DNA of 64,000 bases, from assembly GCF_003026395.1 (NCBI RefSeq), contig NZ_PYOO01000014.1:21877-85876 (forward strand), read 5' to 3'. Position 1 is the stretch's first letter. Each line of letters opens with the position of its first letter. A program made the translations under genes and the position numbers. Positions 46,673-56,665 of this stretch are shown here, one piece after another. The stretch is from Photobacterium iliopiscarium. Lineage in GTDB: Bacteria; Pseudomonadota; Gammaproteobacteria; Enterobacterales; Vibrionaceae. Below the pieces are notes generated by a model. It saw only the letters and a program-made list of their open reading frames with translations, was not told the DNA's origin and made no database searches.

Positions 46673-46685
46673 AGTGAGACCATCA

Positions 46686-47840
46686 ATGGCTAAACATCTG
46701 TTTACTTCTGAGTCGGTATCAGAAGGTCATCCAGATAAAATTGCAGACCAAATTTCAGACGCAGTCTTGGATGCAATTTTAGAGCAAGATCCAAAAGCAC
46801 GTGTTGCTTGTGAAACTTACGTAAAAACTGGCATGGTAATGGTCGGTGGCGAAGTAACAACATCAGCTTGGGTTGATATCGAAGAAATCACTCGTGAAAC
46901 AGTGCGCGAAATCGGTTATGTTCACTCTGACATGGGCTTTGATGCTAATTCTTGTGCAGTATTAAATACCATTGGTAAGCAATCACCAGACATCAACCAA
47001 GGCGTTGATAAAGCAGACCCTAAAGAGCAGGGCGCTGGTGACCAAGGTATTATGTTTGGTTATGCAACCAACGAAACTAAAGAATTCATGCCAGCACCGA
47101 TTACTTACGCTCACCGCTTAGTTCAACGTCAAGCGCACGTACGTAAGAACGGCAGCCTACCTTGGTTACGTCCTGATGCAAAATCTCAGGTAACGTTTGA
47201 ATACGATCAAGGTAAAATTGTAGGTATTGATGCAGTTGTTCTTTCAACACAGCACAGTGATTCAATTTCAACAGCCGATCTTCGTGAAGCGGTAATGGAA
47301 GAAATCATCAAGCCAGTTTTACCCGCAGAATGGTTACGTAAAGATACTAAATTCTTTATCAACCCAACCGGTCGTTTTGTTATCGGTGGCCCAATGGGTG
47401 ACTGTGGCTTAACCGGTCGTAAAATTATCGTTGATACCTACGGCGGCGCAGCGCGTCACGGTGGTGGTGCATTCTCTGGTAAAGATCCATCAAAAGTTGA
47501 CCGTTCAGCAGCATACGCAGCACGTTATGTAGCGAAAAATATCGTTGCCGCAGGTATGGCTGATCGTTGTGAAATTCAACTTTCATATGCTATCGGTGTT
47601 GCTGATCCAACGTCTATCATGATTGAAACGTTTGGTACTGAGAAAGTACATCAAGATATTATTATTGAAGCTGTTCGTCAGCACTTCGACCTACGCCCAT
47701 ATGGCTTACAAGAAATGCTAAACCTACTTCAGCCTATCTACAAAAAGACGGCTGCATACGGTCACTTTGGTCGTGAAGAATTCCCTTGGGAAAAAACAGA
47801 CAAAGTAGACGCACTACGCGACTTCGCTAAACTTAAATAA
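46686..47840 (+). CDS. metK: S-adenosylmethionine synthetase
   Basis: MetK makes S-adenosylmethionine from methionine and ATP. From the ATG at 46686 it is 384 residues (as in E. coli) and starts [20 protein letters not shown]. The signatures [12 protein letters not shown] and [19 protein letters not shown] are present. A GTG four codons upstream is rejected. Regulation by MetJ is indicated by the upstream operator. SAM feeds several methyltransferases in this window (RlmD, RsmE, TrmB). Confidence 0.98.
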   Translation: MAKHLFTSESVSEGHPDKIADQISDAVLDAILEQDPKARVACETYVKTGMVMVGGEVTTSAWVDIEEITRETVREIGYVHSDMGFDANSCAVLNTIGKQSPDINQGVDKADPKEQGAGDQGIMFGYATNETKEFMPAPITYAHRLVQRQAHVRKNGSLPWLRPDAKSQVTFEYDQGKIVGIDAVVLSTQHSDSISTADLREAVMEEIIKPVLPAEWLRKDTKFFINPTGRFVIGGPMGDCGLTGRKIIVDTYGGAARHGGGAFSGKDPSKVDRSAAYAARYVAKNIVAAGMADRCEIQLSYAIGVADPTSIMIETFGTEKVHQDIIIEAVRQHFDLRPYGLQEMLNLLQPIYKKTAAYGHFGREEFPWEKTDKVDALRDFAKLK

Positions 47841-47866
47841 TAATAAATTTAAGTTTATCAAACACT

Positions 47867-47892
47867 AAGGGGCGATTATTCGTCCCTTTTTT
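47867..47892 (+). terminator. Terminator of metK
   Basis: GGGGCGA pairs with TCGTCCC around TTAT, followed by six T. Confidence 0.85.
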
Positions 47893-47992
47893 ATGTCTAA
47901 AACAAAATAACCGCTACTTTTTATATTGCAGTGTATAGTCAGCTATGGTTATTTTGCATCAATAGAGATAATAACTGAGGATATTTTGGGCT

Positions 47993-48478
47993 ATGACTCC
48001 GTTACAAAAGCAAGTGCTTACTCACGTAGAGTGCTGTATCAAACAGGCGAACCAACGGCTTAATAAACGCCTAACGATACCTACAGTTAATTTTAATCAA
48101 CGCGGAAAAATAGCAGGTACCGCCCATCTACAAAAATGGGAACTGCGCTTTAATCCTATCTTATTAACTGAAAACCCTGATGCTTTTCTTAATGAAGTGG
48201 TTGCTCATGAAGTTGCCCATTTAGTGGTATTTAAACACTTTGGTCGCGTTCGTCCGCATGGTCGTGAATGGCAAATAATTATGACCGAAGTATTTCATGT
48301 TACGCCGAGAACGACCCATAATTTTAATGTTAATTCAGTCGCTGGTGCTACATTTATCTATCACTGCCCTTGTAGTGAATACCCACTAACTATTCGACGC
48401 CACAATAAGGTTCTACGCGGTCAAGCCAGCTACCATTGCCGTAAATGTCGCCAACCGCTACAGCTCAAAGCATCGTAA
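47993..48478 (+). CDS. sprT: SprT family zinc metallopeptidase-like protein
   Basis: This 161-residue SprT-domain protein has the HEVAHLVVFKHFG zinc motif near residue 72 and a C-terminal zinc ribbon (YHCPC at about residue 123 and YHCRKC at about residue 150). It is related to the DNA-protein crosslink protease SPRTN; the bacterial function is not settled. GAGGAT lies upstream. In E. coli endA separates sprT and rsmE, but here the two are adjacent. Confidence 0.93.
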   Translation: MTPLQKQVLTHVECCIKQANQRLNKRLTIPTVNFNQRGKIAGTAHLQKWELRFNPILLTENPDAFLNEVVAHEVAHLVVFKHFGRVRPHGREWQIIMTEVFHVTPRTTHNFNVNSVAGATFIYHCPCSEYPLTIRRHNKVLRGQASYHCRKCRQPLQLKAS

Positions 48479-48610
48479 TTTGAATCGTATTTAAACGACC
48501 TCGATAATTTTTATTATTCGTTCATCACCACACTGATTTTTGCCCTCTCTTCTGTCGTTAACCATGGTAATATCTTTTATTACTCAACAATTACTACAGA
48601 TGACCGCATC

Positions 48611-49342
48611 ATGAGAATTCCACGAATTTACCATCCACAACCTTTACCAAGCCAAGGTACGGTTATGCTTAGCGACGATGCGGCTAACCATGTTGGCCGT
48701 GTTATGCGGATGCAAGTTGGGCAACAAGTATTATTGTTTGATGGCAGTAATGCAGAATTTCCCGCTGTTATCAGTAACGCCAGCAAAAAAAGTGTTGAAG
48801 TTGAAATTCAAGAGCGAGTTGAACATAGCATTGAATCACCATTAGATATTCACTTAGGCCAAGTGATTTCACGTGGTGATAAAATGGAATTCACCATTCA
48901 AAAATCAGTTGAACTGGGTGTTAATACTATTACACCGCTTATTTCAGAGCGTTGTGGCGTTAAACTTAATGCTGAACGATTTGAAAAGAAACTTGAGCAG
49001 TGGCAGAAAATTGCAATTGCCGCCTGCGAACAATGTGGTCGTAATGTTGTACCTACCATTCGCCCAGTAATGAAACTAGAGCAATGGTGCGCTGAAGAAT
49101 ATGATGGTTTAAAACTGAATTTACACCCTCGAGCGCATTATTCAATTAACACCCTCCCTACCCCAGTAACCAAAGTACGGTTATTGATCGGTCCAGAAGG
49201 TGGCTTGTCTGCTGAAGAGATCAGCATGACAGAACAATATAAATTTGATGAAATTCTATTAGGCCCACGTGTATTACGCACTGAGACTACCGCAATGACA
49301 GCCATTACCGCACTGCAAGTTCGCTTTGGTGATCTAGGCTAA
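48611..49342 (+). CDS. rsmE: 16S rRNA (uracil-1498-N3) methyltransferase RsmE
   Basis: RsmE makes m3U1498 in 16S rRNA. The 243-residue protein has an N-terminal PUA-like domain and a SPOUT (trefoil-knot) methyltransferase domain with [13 protein letters not shown] and [15 protein letters not shown], the SAM-binding knot. It lies 17 bp upstream of gshB in the conserved rsmE-gshB-yqgE-ruvX order. Confidence 0.96.
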   Translation: MRIPRIYHPQPLPSQGTVMLSDDAANHVGRVMRMQVGQQVLLFDGSNAEFPAVISNASKKSVEVEIQERVEHSIESPLDIHLGQVISRGDKMEFTIQKSVELGVNTITPLISERCGVKLNAERFEKKLEQWQKIAIAACEQCGRNVVPTIRPVMKLEQWCAEEYDGLKLNLHPRAHYSINTLPTPVTKVRLLIGPEGGLSAEEISMTEQYKFDEILLGPRVLRTETTAMTAITALQVRFGDLG

Positions 49343-49359
49343 GTAATCAGGAGAAAACA

Positions 49360-50310
49360 ATGATCAAGCTAGGTATCGTGATGGACCCTATCCAGTCTAT
49401 CAATATCAAAAAAGATTCGACCTTTGCCATGATGATGGAAGCACAACGTCGTGGTTGGGAATTACACTACATGGAAATGAGTGATCTTTCTTTAGAGCAA
49501 GGTGTCGCCATTGCACGCACTCGCACAGTCACTGTAAAAAAAGATCCAAACGACTGGTTTGAATTCCATAATGAGCAAGAAATCCCACTCGCGGATCTTG
49601 ATGCTGTATTAATGCGTAAAGATCCTCCGTTTGATACTGAATACATTTATGCGACTTACATTCTTGAGCGTGCAGAAGATAACGGTGCTTTAATCGTTAA
49701 TAAACCGCAAAGCCTACGTGATTGTAATGAAAAATTATTTACCGCATGGTTCCCAGAACTAACGCCAACCACGATTGTTACCCGTCGTGCAGATAAACTA
49801 AAAGCATTCCATAAAGAGCACGGTGATGTGATCCTAAAACCACTTGATGGCATGGGTGGTTCGTCTATCTTCCGCGTAATGAAAAATGATCCTAATGTAT
49901 CGGTGATCATTGAAACATTAACTGCAATGGGTGAAAACTACTGCATGGCACAAACTTTCGTGCCTGATATCAGTAATGGTGATAAGCGTATTTTAGTGGT
50001 TGATGGCGAACCAATGCCATACTGCCTAGCGCGTATTCCAGCTAAAGGCGAAACTCGCGGTAATCTTGCTGCTGGCGGTCGTGGTGAAGCGCGTCCAATT
50101 AGCAACACCGATCGTAAAATTGCAGAAACAGTAGCGCCAATTTTAAAAGAAAAAGGCCTGATCTTTGTTGGCCTTGATGTCATTGGTGACAAGCTAACTG
50201 AAATTAACGTAACCAGCCCAACCTGTATTTGTGAAATTGAAGCTGCATTTGATATTTCAATCACAGGTAAATTAATGGATGCGATTGAACGCCGTATTAA
50301 CGCTAACTAA
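49360..50310 (+). CDS. gshB: Glutathione synthetase
   Basis: GshB ligates gamma-glutamylcysteine and glycine with ATP. Its 316 residues match E. coli GshB. The N-terminal domain contains MDPIQSINIKKDSTFAMM, and the ATP-grasp domain has LKPLDGMGGSSIF and NVTSPT near the end. AGGAGAAAAC precedes the ATG. A hairpin terminator follows. Confidence 0.98.
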   Translation: MIKLGIVMDPIQSINIKKDSTFAMMMEAQRRGWELHYMEMSDLSLEQGVAIARTRTVTVKKDPNDWFEFHNEQEIPLADLDAVLMRKDPPFDTEYIYATYILERAEDNGALIVNKPQSLRDCNEKLFTAWFPELTPTTIVTRRADKLKAFHKEHGDVILKPLDGMGGSSIFRVMKNDPNVSVIIETLTAMGENYCMAQTFVPDISNGDKRILVVDGEPMPYCLARIPAKGETRGNLAAGGRGEARPISNTDRKIAETVAPILKEKGLIFVGLDVIGDKLTEINVTSPTCICEIEAAFDISITGKLMDAIERRINAN

Positions 50311-50353
50311 AATCACCTAAGCGCTAAACATCAGCCATAATCAAACCAAGAAC

Positions 50354-50383
50354 GCAGCGATTATTTTTTATCGCTGCTTTTTA
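50354..50383 (+). terminator. Terminator of rsmE-gshB
   Basis: GCAGCGAT (50354-50361) pairs with ATCGCTGC (50370-50377), then TTTTTATT. Confidence 0.88.
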
Positions 50384-50430
50384 TTATCAACACCATCATC
50401 GGTGCTGACGTGTATTTAATGGTGTTGTAA

Positions 50431-50994
50431 ATGAACCTGACCAATTATTTTCTAGTGGCAATGCCCACTATGGAAGATCCAAACTTTAAGCATAGTGTCA
50501 TTTATGTTTGTGAACATAACGATGAAGGTGCAATGGGCATCATCATCAATCAACCGATTGAGATTTCAATTGTTGATATGCTTGATCAAATTGATATTGA
50601 ACGTACACAACCATTAATTAACCCGATAAGTATTGAAGCCCCCGTTCTCAATGGCGGACCCGTTGCCGAAGATCGCGGCTTTGTCTTACACACAATCCAA
50701 GCTGATTATAGCTCCAGTACGACTATCACACCCCAACTGGCGGTGACCACATCCTTAGATATTTTAGCGCAATTAGGCACTCAACAAGCACCCCAACAAT
50801 TTATTGTCGCATTGGGTTATGCTGGTTGGGATGTCGGTCAACTAGAGCAAGAGTTAGCGAATAATAATTGGCTAACCATTGAAGCTGATAGTGATATTAT
50901 TTTTTCCACTCCGATAGATCAGCGCTGGCAACAAGCCCTTGCAAAATTGGGTATTACCCCCGCGAATCTGTCATCAGATATAGGCCATGCATGA
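50431..50994 (+). CDS. yqgE: UPF0301/DUF179 protein YqgE (AlgH family)
   Basis: This 187-residue AlgH/YqgE protein begins [19 protein letters not shown], the family signature, with [10 protein letters not shown] and [15 protein letters not shown] further in. The function is unknown; the Pseudomonas homologue AlgH affects alginate. It overlaps ruvX by 4 bp (ATGA), the conserved arrangement. Confidence 0.95.
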   Translation: MNLTNYFLVAMPTMEDPNFKHSVIYVCEHNDEGAMGIIINQPIEISIVDMLDQIDIERTQPLINPISIEAPVLNGGPVAEDRGFVLHTIQADYSSSTTITPQLAVTTSLDILAQLGTQQAPQQFIVALGYAGWDVGQLEQELANNNWLTIEADSDIIFSTPIDQRWQQALAKLGITPANLSSDIGHA

Positions 50995-51422
50995 GTAAAT
51001 CTCGCAGCGTATTAAGCTTTGATTACGGCACCAAAAGTATTGGTGTTGCTATCGGTCAAGAACTAACAGGTACTGCCAGTCCACTCTCCGCTTTAAAAGC
51101 TAAAGATGGTATTCCTAACTGGGATGAAATAGAAAAGATCCTTAAAGAATGGCAACCGGATTTAATCGTCGTTGGTCTGCCGTTAGATCTCGCAGGTAAA
51201 GAACTTGAAACCATCGCGCCACGGGCAAAGAAATTTGCCAACCGGATTCATGGTCGATTTGGTTATGCGGTTGAATTACACGATGAACGTTTAAGTACTG
51301 TTGAAGCCAAAGCTGAACTCTTTGAACGTGGCGGCTACCGTTCATTAAGTAAAGGTAATATTGATTCACAGTCTGCGGTCGTGATTTTAGAAAGTTGGTT
51401 TGAACGTCAATACGGCGCTTAA
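50991..51422 (+). CDS. ruvX: YqgF/RuvX RNase H-like nuclease, pre-16S rRNA processing
   Basis: This 143-residue RNase H-fold protein has [13 protein letters not shown] at the N-terminus, DERLSTVEA with a catalytic acid near residue 98, and [11 protein letters not shown] at the end. It is known as a pre-16S rRNA 5' nuclease or putative Holliday junction resolvase. It is translationally coupled to yqgE. Confidence 0.96.
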   Translation: MSKSRSVLSFDYGTKSIGVAIGQELTGTASPLSALKAKDGIPNWDEIEKILKEWQPDLIVVGLPLDLAGKELETIAPRAKKFANRIHGRFGYAVELHDERLSTVEAKAELFERGGYRSLSKGNIDSQSAVVILESWFERQYGA

Positions 51423-51465
51423 TTTTACCTTCTTTACCATTTCAATAACGCCCTTCAAAATTAAT

Positions 51466-51502
51466 AAAAAAGACAAATCATGATTAATGGTTTGTCTTTT
51501 TT
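51466..51502. terminator. Bidirectional terminator after ruvX
   Basis: AAAAAAGACAAA pairs over 12 bp with TTTGTCTTTTTT, with a T-run on both strands. Confidence 0.88.
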
Positions 51503-51742
51503 ATGCGGTACAGCTTTATTTCATAAGATCATCACAAAGCTGACACCGACTTCTTAACGCATTTTCATTCATGGCTCAAGCCGCATCATTACTCACTTGA
51601 TCAGCTTGTACAGCTTTTAGATCATTTAAACCCAAAAGCTATTTCAGTAAAAACCACTTATCAATATCAAAAATTAATAACATTAAAATCAATGTGTTAA
51701 TAAAAAAGTGTCTCACTATCTATTATGACGACTAATTTCACC

Positions 51743-51772
51743 ATGATGATCCTTTTATAAAAGGATCATCAT
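51743..51772. repeat. Perfect 30-nt inverted repeat after pilU
   Basis: Arms 51743-51756 and 51759-51772 match over 14 bp around the dinucleotide AT. There is no T-run on either strand, so it is not a normal intrinsic terminator. It could be an mRNA 3'-end stabiliser or an operator. Confidence 0.6.
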
Positions 51773-51780
51773 AGGCTTTA

Positions 51781-52884
51781 TTAATTTTCTAATGCAACGC
51801 CCGATAAGCTATTCAATGAATTAGCATTAGGATCACCAATTTTGATCATTAGTCGTAAATCATTTGCAGAGTCAGCATGATGAAGTGCATCTTGCTCACT
51901 GATCTTCCCGTCACGAAATAATGCATACAGTGATTGATCAAAAGTAATCATTCCCGCTTCGGTTGATTTAGCCATCACATCTTTTATTTCATACAGATCA
52001 CCACGGCGAATCAAATCAGCGACACGAGGGGTATTGAGCAATAATTCATACACACCATGACGCCCCACCCCATTCGCATCTGCCACTAACTGCTGCGCCA
52101 AAATACATTTTAGGTTGAGTGATAAATCAAATAAAAATTGTTCACGTCGCTCTTTAGGCACTAAATGTAAAATACGTTCTAATGCTTGATTAGCATTATT
52201 GGCATGCAAAGTTGCCATACATAAATGGCCAGTCTCCGCAAAATTCATCGCGTATTCCATGGTTTCACGAGTACGAATTTCACCGATTAGAATCATGTCT
52301 GGCGCTTGGCGTAATGAATTTTTTAGCGCCACTTCATAACTAGCAGTGTCCAACCCAACTTCACGCTGAGTCACAATGCATTTATTATGTTTGTGGACAA
52401 ATTCAATCGGATCTTCGACCGTTAAAATGTGCCCACTTCGATGTTGATTTCGATAACCCGTCATTGCCGCCATCGAGGTTGATTTACCCGATCCTGTTGC
52501 CCCAACAATTAACACTAAACCACGTTTTGATAACGCTAATCGTTCCATATCAATCGGTAATTTTAAATCATCCATTTGTGGGATTTGAGTTTCAATACGG
52601 CGGATCACCATACCGGGTAACTCTCGCTGCCAAAAGGCACTAACACGAAATCGGAAATCATTACGAACTAACGCAAAGTTAGCTTCTTTAGTCTTGATAA
52701 ACTCTTGTCTAAGGTTAGTCTCCATAGCTTGATCAAACAGGCTATCAACACCACTACGATTTAACACCTCCCCCAGATCATGCAAATTACCATCAATTTT
52801 TAATAAGCAAGCTGAAGCAACAGTGATGTATAAATCAGAGGCTTTTTTAGCCACCATTTGCTCAAGGATGTCATCTAACGTCAT
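51781..52884 (-). CDS. pilU: Type IV pilus twitching ATPase PilU
   Basis: PilU is a PilT-dependent retraction ATPase of type IV pili. The 367-residue protein has a PAS-like N-terminal domain and a RecA-like core with Walker A GATGSGKST near residue 128, an Asp box (ILTVEDPIEF), Walker B region MILIGEIRTRETM and the His box (TGHLCMATLHANNA). It is distinguished from PilT by sequence and length. It follows pilT by 21 bp. Confidence 0.94.
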   Translation of the reverse strand: MTLDDILEQMVAKKASDLYITVASACLLKIDGNLHDLGEVLNRSGVDSLFDQAMETNLRQEFIKTKEANFALVRNDFRFRVSAFWQRELPGMVIRRIETQIPQMDDLKLPIDMERLALSKRGLVLIVGATGSGKSTSMAAMTGYRNQHRSGHILTVEDPIEFVHKHNKCIVTQREVGLDTASYEVALKNSLRQAPDMILIGEIRTRETMEYAMNFAETGHLCMATLHANNANQALERILHLVPKERREQFLFDLSLNLKCILAQQLVADANGVGRHGVYELLLNTPRVADLIRRGDLYEIKDVMAKSTEAGMITFDQSLYALFRDGKISEQDALHHADSANDLRLMIKIGDPNANSLNSLSGVALEN

Positions 52885-52905
52885 GTGGTTATTCCTTTAA
52901 CTTAC

Positions 52906-53943
52906 TTAAAAATTGCTTTTACTACGATCCAGAACACGACGCCCTTCTTCAGCTTCTACCATGCCTTGTGCCACCAGCATTTTTACACTTTGTTCCATGG
53001 TCTGCATGCCAAGGGATGAACCGGTTTGAATCATCGAATACATCTGAGCAATTTTATCTTCACGAATTAAATTTCGAATCGCTGGGGTTGCCATCATCAC
53101 TTCATGACAAGCTACTCGCCCACCTGAAGTGCACTTCAATAAGTTTTGAGCGACAACGGCACGTAATGATTCCGACAACATTGAACGCACCATCGATTTA
53201 TCACTGCCAGGGAAAACATCAATAATACGATCGACAGTTTTTGCTGCGGAACTGGTATGCAAGGTCCCTAACACTAAGTGCCCCGTTTCAGCTGCGGTTA
53301 ACGCTAAACTAATGGTTTCTTGATCGCGCAACTCACCCACCACAATCACATCAGGATCTTCACGTAACGATGACCGCAAGGCATTTTGAAAACTCAAGGT
53401 GTCACGATGCACTTCACGCTGGTTGATCAAACAACTTTTACTGGTATGAACAAATTCAATCGGATCTTCAATCGTCAAAATATGGCGTTGATAGTTGCTA
53501 TTGATGTAATCTATTAAGGCAGCAATAGTAGTTGATTTACCTGAACCTGTTGCGCCCGTCACTAACACTAAGCCACGATTAAGCTGCGCAATATCATAAA
53601 AAACCTCAGGCACATTCAATGATGCTAAAGTAGGGATATAAATAGGGATGGTACGTAGCACAGCAGAACAGCCGCGCGACTGATGAAAAGCATTAACCCG
53701 GAAGCGACCGATGTCGGGTAATTCAAAAGAAAAATCGACTTCTAATTTTTCTTCATACTCTCGACGCTGGGCATCGTTCATAATATCAAAAATTAATCGA
53801 TGCACTTCGCTATGGTTTAAAGCAGGTAAACTGAGCTTTCTCACATCACCATCAACTCTTATTATTGGTGGAACACCCGCAGAAAGGTGCAGATCTGATG
53901 CGTTATGCTTTACACTAAAATCAAGTAATTCGGTGATATCCAT
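52906..53943 (-). CDS. pilT: Type IV pilus retraction ATPase PilT
   Basis: PilT is a hexameric ATPase that depolymerises type IV pili, powering twitching and DNA uptake. From the ATG at 53943 it is 345 residues (MDITELLDFSVKHNASDLHLSAG), with Walker A VTGATGSGKSTT, Asp box ILTIEDPIEF, Walker B VIVVGELRDQETI and His box TGHLVLGTLHT. The C-terminal AIRNLIREDK is PilT-specific. GAGGAAAG lies 6 nt before the ATG, so the upstream TTG is rejected. It is divergent from yggS. Confidence 0.96.
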   Translation of the reverse strand: MDITELLDFSVKHNASDLHLSAGVPPIIRVDGDVRKLSLPALNHSEVHRLIFDIMNDAQRREYEEKLEVDFSFELPDIGRFRVNAFHQSRGCSAVLRTIPIYIPTLASLNVPEVFYDIAQLNRGLVLVTGATGSGKSTTIAALIDYINSNYQRHILTIEDPIEFVHTSKSCLINQREVHRDTLSFQNALRSSLREDPDVIVVGELRDQETISLALTAAETGHLVLGTLHTSSAAKTVDRIIDVFPGSDKSMVRSMLSESLRAVVAQNLLKCTSGGRVACHEVMMATPAIRNLIREDKIAQMYSMIQTGSSLGMQTMEQSVKMLVAQGMVEAEEGRRVLDRSKSNF

Positions 53944-53968
53944 AAACAACTTTCCTCAAGAATCAATT

Positions 53969-54679
53969 ATGAACAGTATTAAGCAAAATATTACACAGGT
54001 CATCAATGAGATGGCACTCGCAGCTAAAAAATGCGGCAGAAACGTCGATTCAGTGCAACTATTAGCGGTAAGTAAAACCAAGCCCGTTGCAGCGATCGAA
54101 CAAGCGATTGATGCCGGCCTTGTGGCTTTTGGTGAGAATTACGTTCAAGAAGGGGTCGATAAAGTTAATTATTTTGCAAATCACCCCGCAGCAGATCAAT
54201 TAGTGTGGCATTTCATTGGACCAATTCAATCCAATAAAACCCGTCCTATTGCAGAGCATTTTGATTGGGTACATTCAATTGACCGCCTTAAAACAGCGAC
54301 GCGCTTAAATGAACAACGACCAGCCACCATGGCACCGTTAAATGTGCTGTTGCAAGTTAATACCAGTGGCGAAGCGAGTAAATCTGGCATTAACGAAAAT
54401 GAAGTGATTGCGTTAGCGGCAGAGATAGCCACCATGCCGCAATTAGTTTTACGCGGATTAATGTCGATTCCACAACCAGAAACCGATTATGATAGTCAAT
54501 TCGCCGCGTTTAAAAAACTGGCCGATTTATTAGAACAACTGAAACCACACCATCCACAACTTGATACGCTATCAATGGGCATGAGTGGTGATATGGAAGC
54601 TGCGATTGCCGCAGGCAGCACCATGGTTCGTATTGGTACCGCTCTGTTTGGTGCGCGTGATTACGGCAGCCAAGCCTAA
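53969..54679 (+). CDS. yggS: PLP homeostasis protein YggS (PLPBP)
   Basis: This 236-residue PLP-binding TIM-barrel protein is involved in pyridoxal phosphate and amino-acid homeostasis. It has the PLP lysine in LLAVSKTKP near residue 36, GENYVQEG, and SMGMSGDMEAAI near the C-terminus. The ATG at 53969 is the family start (MNSIKQNITQ); a longer frame upstream runs into pilT. It lies upstream of proC as in E. coli. Confidence 0.96.
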   Translation: MNSIKQNITQVINEMALAAKKCGRNVDSVQLLAVSKTKPVAAIEQAIDAGLVAFGENYVQEGVDKVNYFANHPAADQLVWHFIGPIQSNKTRPIAEHFDWVHSIDRLKTATRLNEQRPATMAPLNVLLQVNTSGEASKSGINENEVIALAAEIATMPQLVLRGLMSIPQPETDYDSQFAAFKKLADLLEQLKPHHPQLDTLSMGMSGDMEAAIAAGSTMVRIGTALFGARDYGSQA

Positions 54680-54772
54680 CAATCGTTTTTAGATCCTAAC
54701 GATAGTTTTTCAATAACGGTCAACGACTCAGCCTACTTGTTTGCGCGTCGTACCAACAGCAAAGGATATTAC

Positions 54773-55591
54773 ATGGAACAGCGTTCTATCGCTTTTATCG
54801 GTGCCGGTAACATGGCCCGTTCAATCATCGCAGGATTAATTGCCAGTGGTTATGACGCGAGTAAAATTACCGCGACAGCGCCAAGAAAAACCCGTCTCGC
54901 ACCGTTAAGCGCTGATTTTGGTATTCATACCGATAGTGATAACCTACGTGCAGCGCAACAAGCTGATGTCATCGTACTGGCAGTGAAACCACAATTAATG
55001 GCTGAAGTATGTTTGCCATTACAAGCGGTAGATTTCAGTAACAAATTAGTGATCTCTATTGCTGCTGGTATCAATAGTGCTCGACTCGCAACCATGCTTG
55101 ATAGCCAACTGCATTTAGTGCGCGTAATGCCAAACACACCAGCATTAATTGGTAAAGGCATGAGCGGTTTATATGCAGATGCAACATTAGCGCCGCAAGA
55201 TCATCAGTTTGCCAGCCAGTTATTACAAGCCGTCGGGGAAATTTGCTGGGTTAAACAAGAAGCAGATATCAATGGTATTATTGCCGCAGCAGGCAGTGCG
55301 CCCGCTTACTTCTTCTTGTTTATGGAAGCAATCCAACAACAAGCGATAGCACAAGGTTTTGATGAGCAAACAGCACGATTGTTAGTTCAACAAACTGCAT
55401 TAGGCGCGGCAGAAATGGTACAAGCTAATCCAGAAACGGATCTTGCCACACTACGTCAGCAAGTGACGTCTAAAGGTGGCACGACAGCAGAAGCGATTAA
55501 TACGTTCAATCAACATCATTTAACAGACATCGTGGCTAAAGCAATGCAAGCTGCGGTTGCTCGTGCTCAAGAAATGGAACAATTGTTTTAA
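54773..55591 (+). CDS. proC: Pyrroline-5-carboxylate reductase
   Basis: ProC reduces 1-pyrroline-5-carboxylate to proline with NADPH. From the ATG at 54773 it has 272 residues. The NADP motif is IAFIGAGNMARSII, followed by RVMPNTPALIGKGM, AGSAPAYFFLFMEA and VTSKGGTTAEAI. AAAGGATA precedes the start. The neighbours yggS, yggT and yggU form a conserved cluster. Confidence 0.97.
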   Translation: MEQRSIAFIGAGNMARSIIAGLIASGYDASKITATAPRKTRLAPLSADFGIHTDSDNLRAAQQADVIVLAVKPQLMAEVCLPLQAVDFSNKLVISIAAGINSARLATMLDSQLHLVRVMPNTPALIGKGMSGLYADATLAPQDHQFASQLLQAVGEICWVKQEADINGIIAAAGSAPAYFFLFMEAIQQQAIAQGFDEQTARLLVQQTALGAAEMVQANPETDLATLRQQVTSKGGTTAEAINTFNQHHLTDIVAKAMQAAVARAQEMEQLF

Positions 55592-55600
55592 GGTTTAATT

Positions 55601-56158
55601 ATGAATTCACTCGCTTTTTTAATTACCACAGTCTTCGATCTTTATATCATGATTGTGTTGCTACGTGTTTGGCTACAATGGTCACGTGCAGATTTTTATA
55701 ATCCATTCTCACAATTTATTGTTAAAGCAACCCAACCAGTTGTGGCACCATTACGTCGTGTGATCCCATCAATTGGCTCTATTGATATGGCAACCATTTT
55801 GTTTGGTTACGTATTATGTGTTGCTAAATTTATTCTGTTGCAACTGGCCTTAACGGGTGGTGCTTCAGCCTTTAGTCCAATGTTCTTATTCTTTGGTCTA
55901 TTAGCACTGATTAAAGCTGCTGGCGGATTATTATTCTGGGTATTATTAATTCGTGCCATTTTAAGTTGGGTCAGCCAAGGCCGCAGCCCAATGGAATATG
56001 TGATGCATCAGCTAACTGAACCCCTAATGGCACCAATTCGTCGGGTTCTGCCTGCGATGGGTGGTCTTGATTTAAGCATTCTAGTGATCTTCTTAGGATT
56101 ACAGTTTGCTAACTATCTAATGGGTGATTTGATTGGTCCAATTTGGTTCCAATTATGA
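55601..56158 (+). CDS. yggT: YggT family membrane protein
   Basis: This 185-residue protein contains two YggT repeats, each with a hydrophobic helix followed by an amphipathic segment: [22 protein letters not shown] and [20 protein letters not shown]. Roughly four membrane helices are visible. In E. coli it has been linked to osmotic tolerance and the family is often near division genes. The stop overlaps yggU (ATGA). Confidence 0.93.
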   Translation: MNSLAFLITTVFDLYIMIVLLRVWLQWSRADFYNPFSQFIVKATQPVVAPLRRVIPSIGSIDMATILFGYVLCVAKFILLQLALTGGASAFSPMFLFFGLLALIKAAGGLLFWVLLIRAILSWVSQGRSPMEYVMHQLTEPLMAPIRRVLPAMGGLDLSILVIFLGLQFANYLMGDLIGPIWFQL

Positions 56159-56451
56159 GTGATAACGCTGTATTTCGCCAAGGTGATGATGTCGTTATTC
56201 GACTTTACATTCAACCTAAAGCCAGTCGTGATCAAATCGTTGGTCTGCATGGTGGTGAAGTGAAAATTGCCATTACAGCGCCACCTGTTGATGGTAAAGC
56301 GAATGCGCATTTAGCCAAATACTTAGCCAAACAATTTAAAGTAGCAAAAGGATTAGTGCACGTGGAAAAAGGCTTTCAAGGTCGCCACAAGCAAATCCGT
56401 ATCGAAGATCCGAAACAGATCCCAGAAACAATTGCCAATCTAATGCGATAG
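56155..56451 (+). CDS. yggU: DUF167/UPF0235 protein YggU
   Basis: This 98-residue UPF0235 protein has the conserved core [36 protein letters not shown] and [14 protein letters not shown]. The structure of E. coli YggU is known but the function is not. The ATG at 56155 overlaps the yggT stop. A terminator follows. Confidence 0.95.
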   Translation: MSDNAVFRQGDDVVIRLYIQPKASRDQIVGLHGGEVKIAITAPPVDGKANAHLAKYLAKQFKVAKGLVHVEKGFQGRHKQIRIEDPKQIPETIANLMR

Positions 56452-56473
56452 TTTTGCTGCCAGTTGTTACTTT

Positions 56474-56509
56474 AAAAAAGCGAATATCACATTGGTATTC
56501 GCTTTTTTT
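56474..56509 (+). terminator. Terminator of the yggS-proC-yggT-yggU cluster
   Basis: GCGAATA (56480-56486) pairs with TATTCGC (56496-56502), with an A-run before and a T-run after. Confidence 0.9.
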
Positions 56510-56665
56510 ATGTCGACACATTGGTATATAAACAACACCAAGATATAAACAGCAAAAGTATATAAACCGTAAATAATCATCTCGTACAATGCGCGACTTT
56601 GTTATTACCCACACAACGGCTATCATAGTCACCATTAACAAATTAACGTTTTAAAAGGCATCAAT

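Larger units (their letters stand above)
45710..46685. other. Long region between the secreted protein gene and metK
   Basis: This 976-bp stretch contains a 27-codon ORF with terminator (45915-46076, minus strand), about 450 bp of AT-rich DNA where I see nothing definite, and the metK promoter, MetJ operator and structured leader (46549-46685). Confidence 0.6.
51423..51780. other. Intergenic region between convergent ruvX and pilU
   Basis: This 358-bp region holds the ruvX terminator (51466-51502) and a perfect 30-nt inverted repeat (51743-51772) next to the pilU stop. No coding ORF is convincing. Confidence 0.6.
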
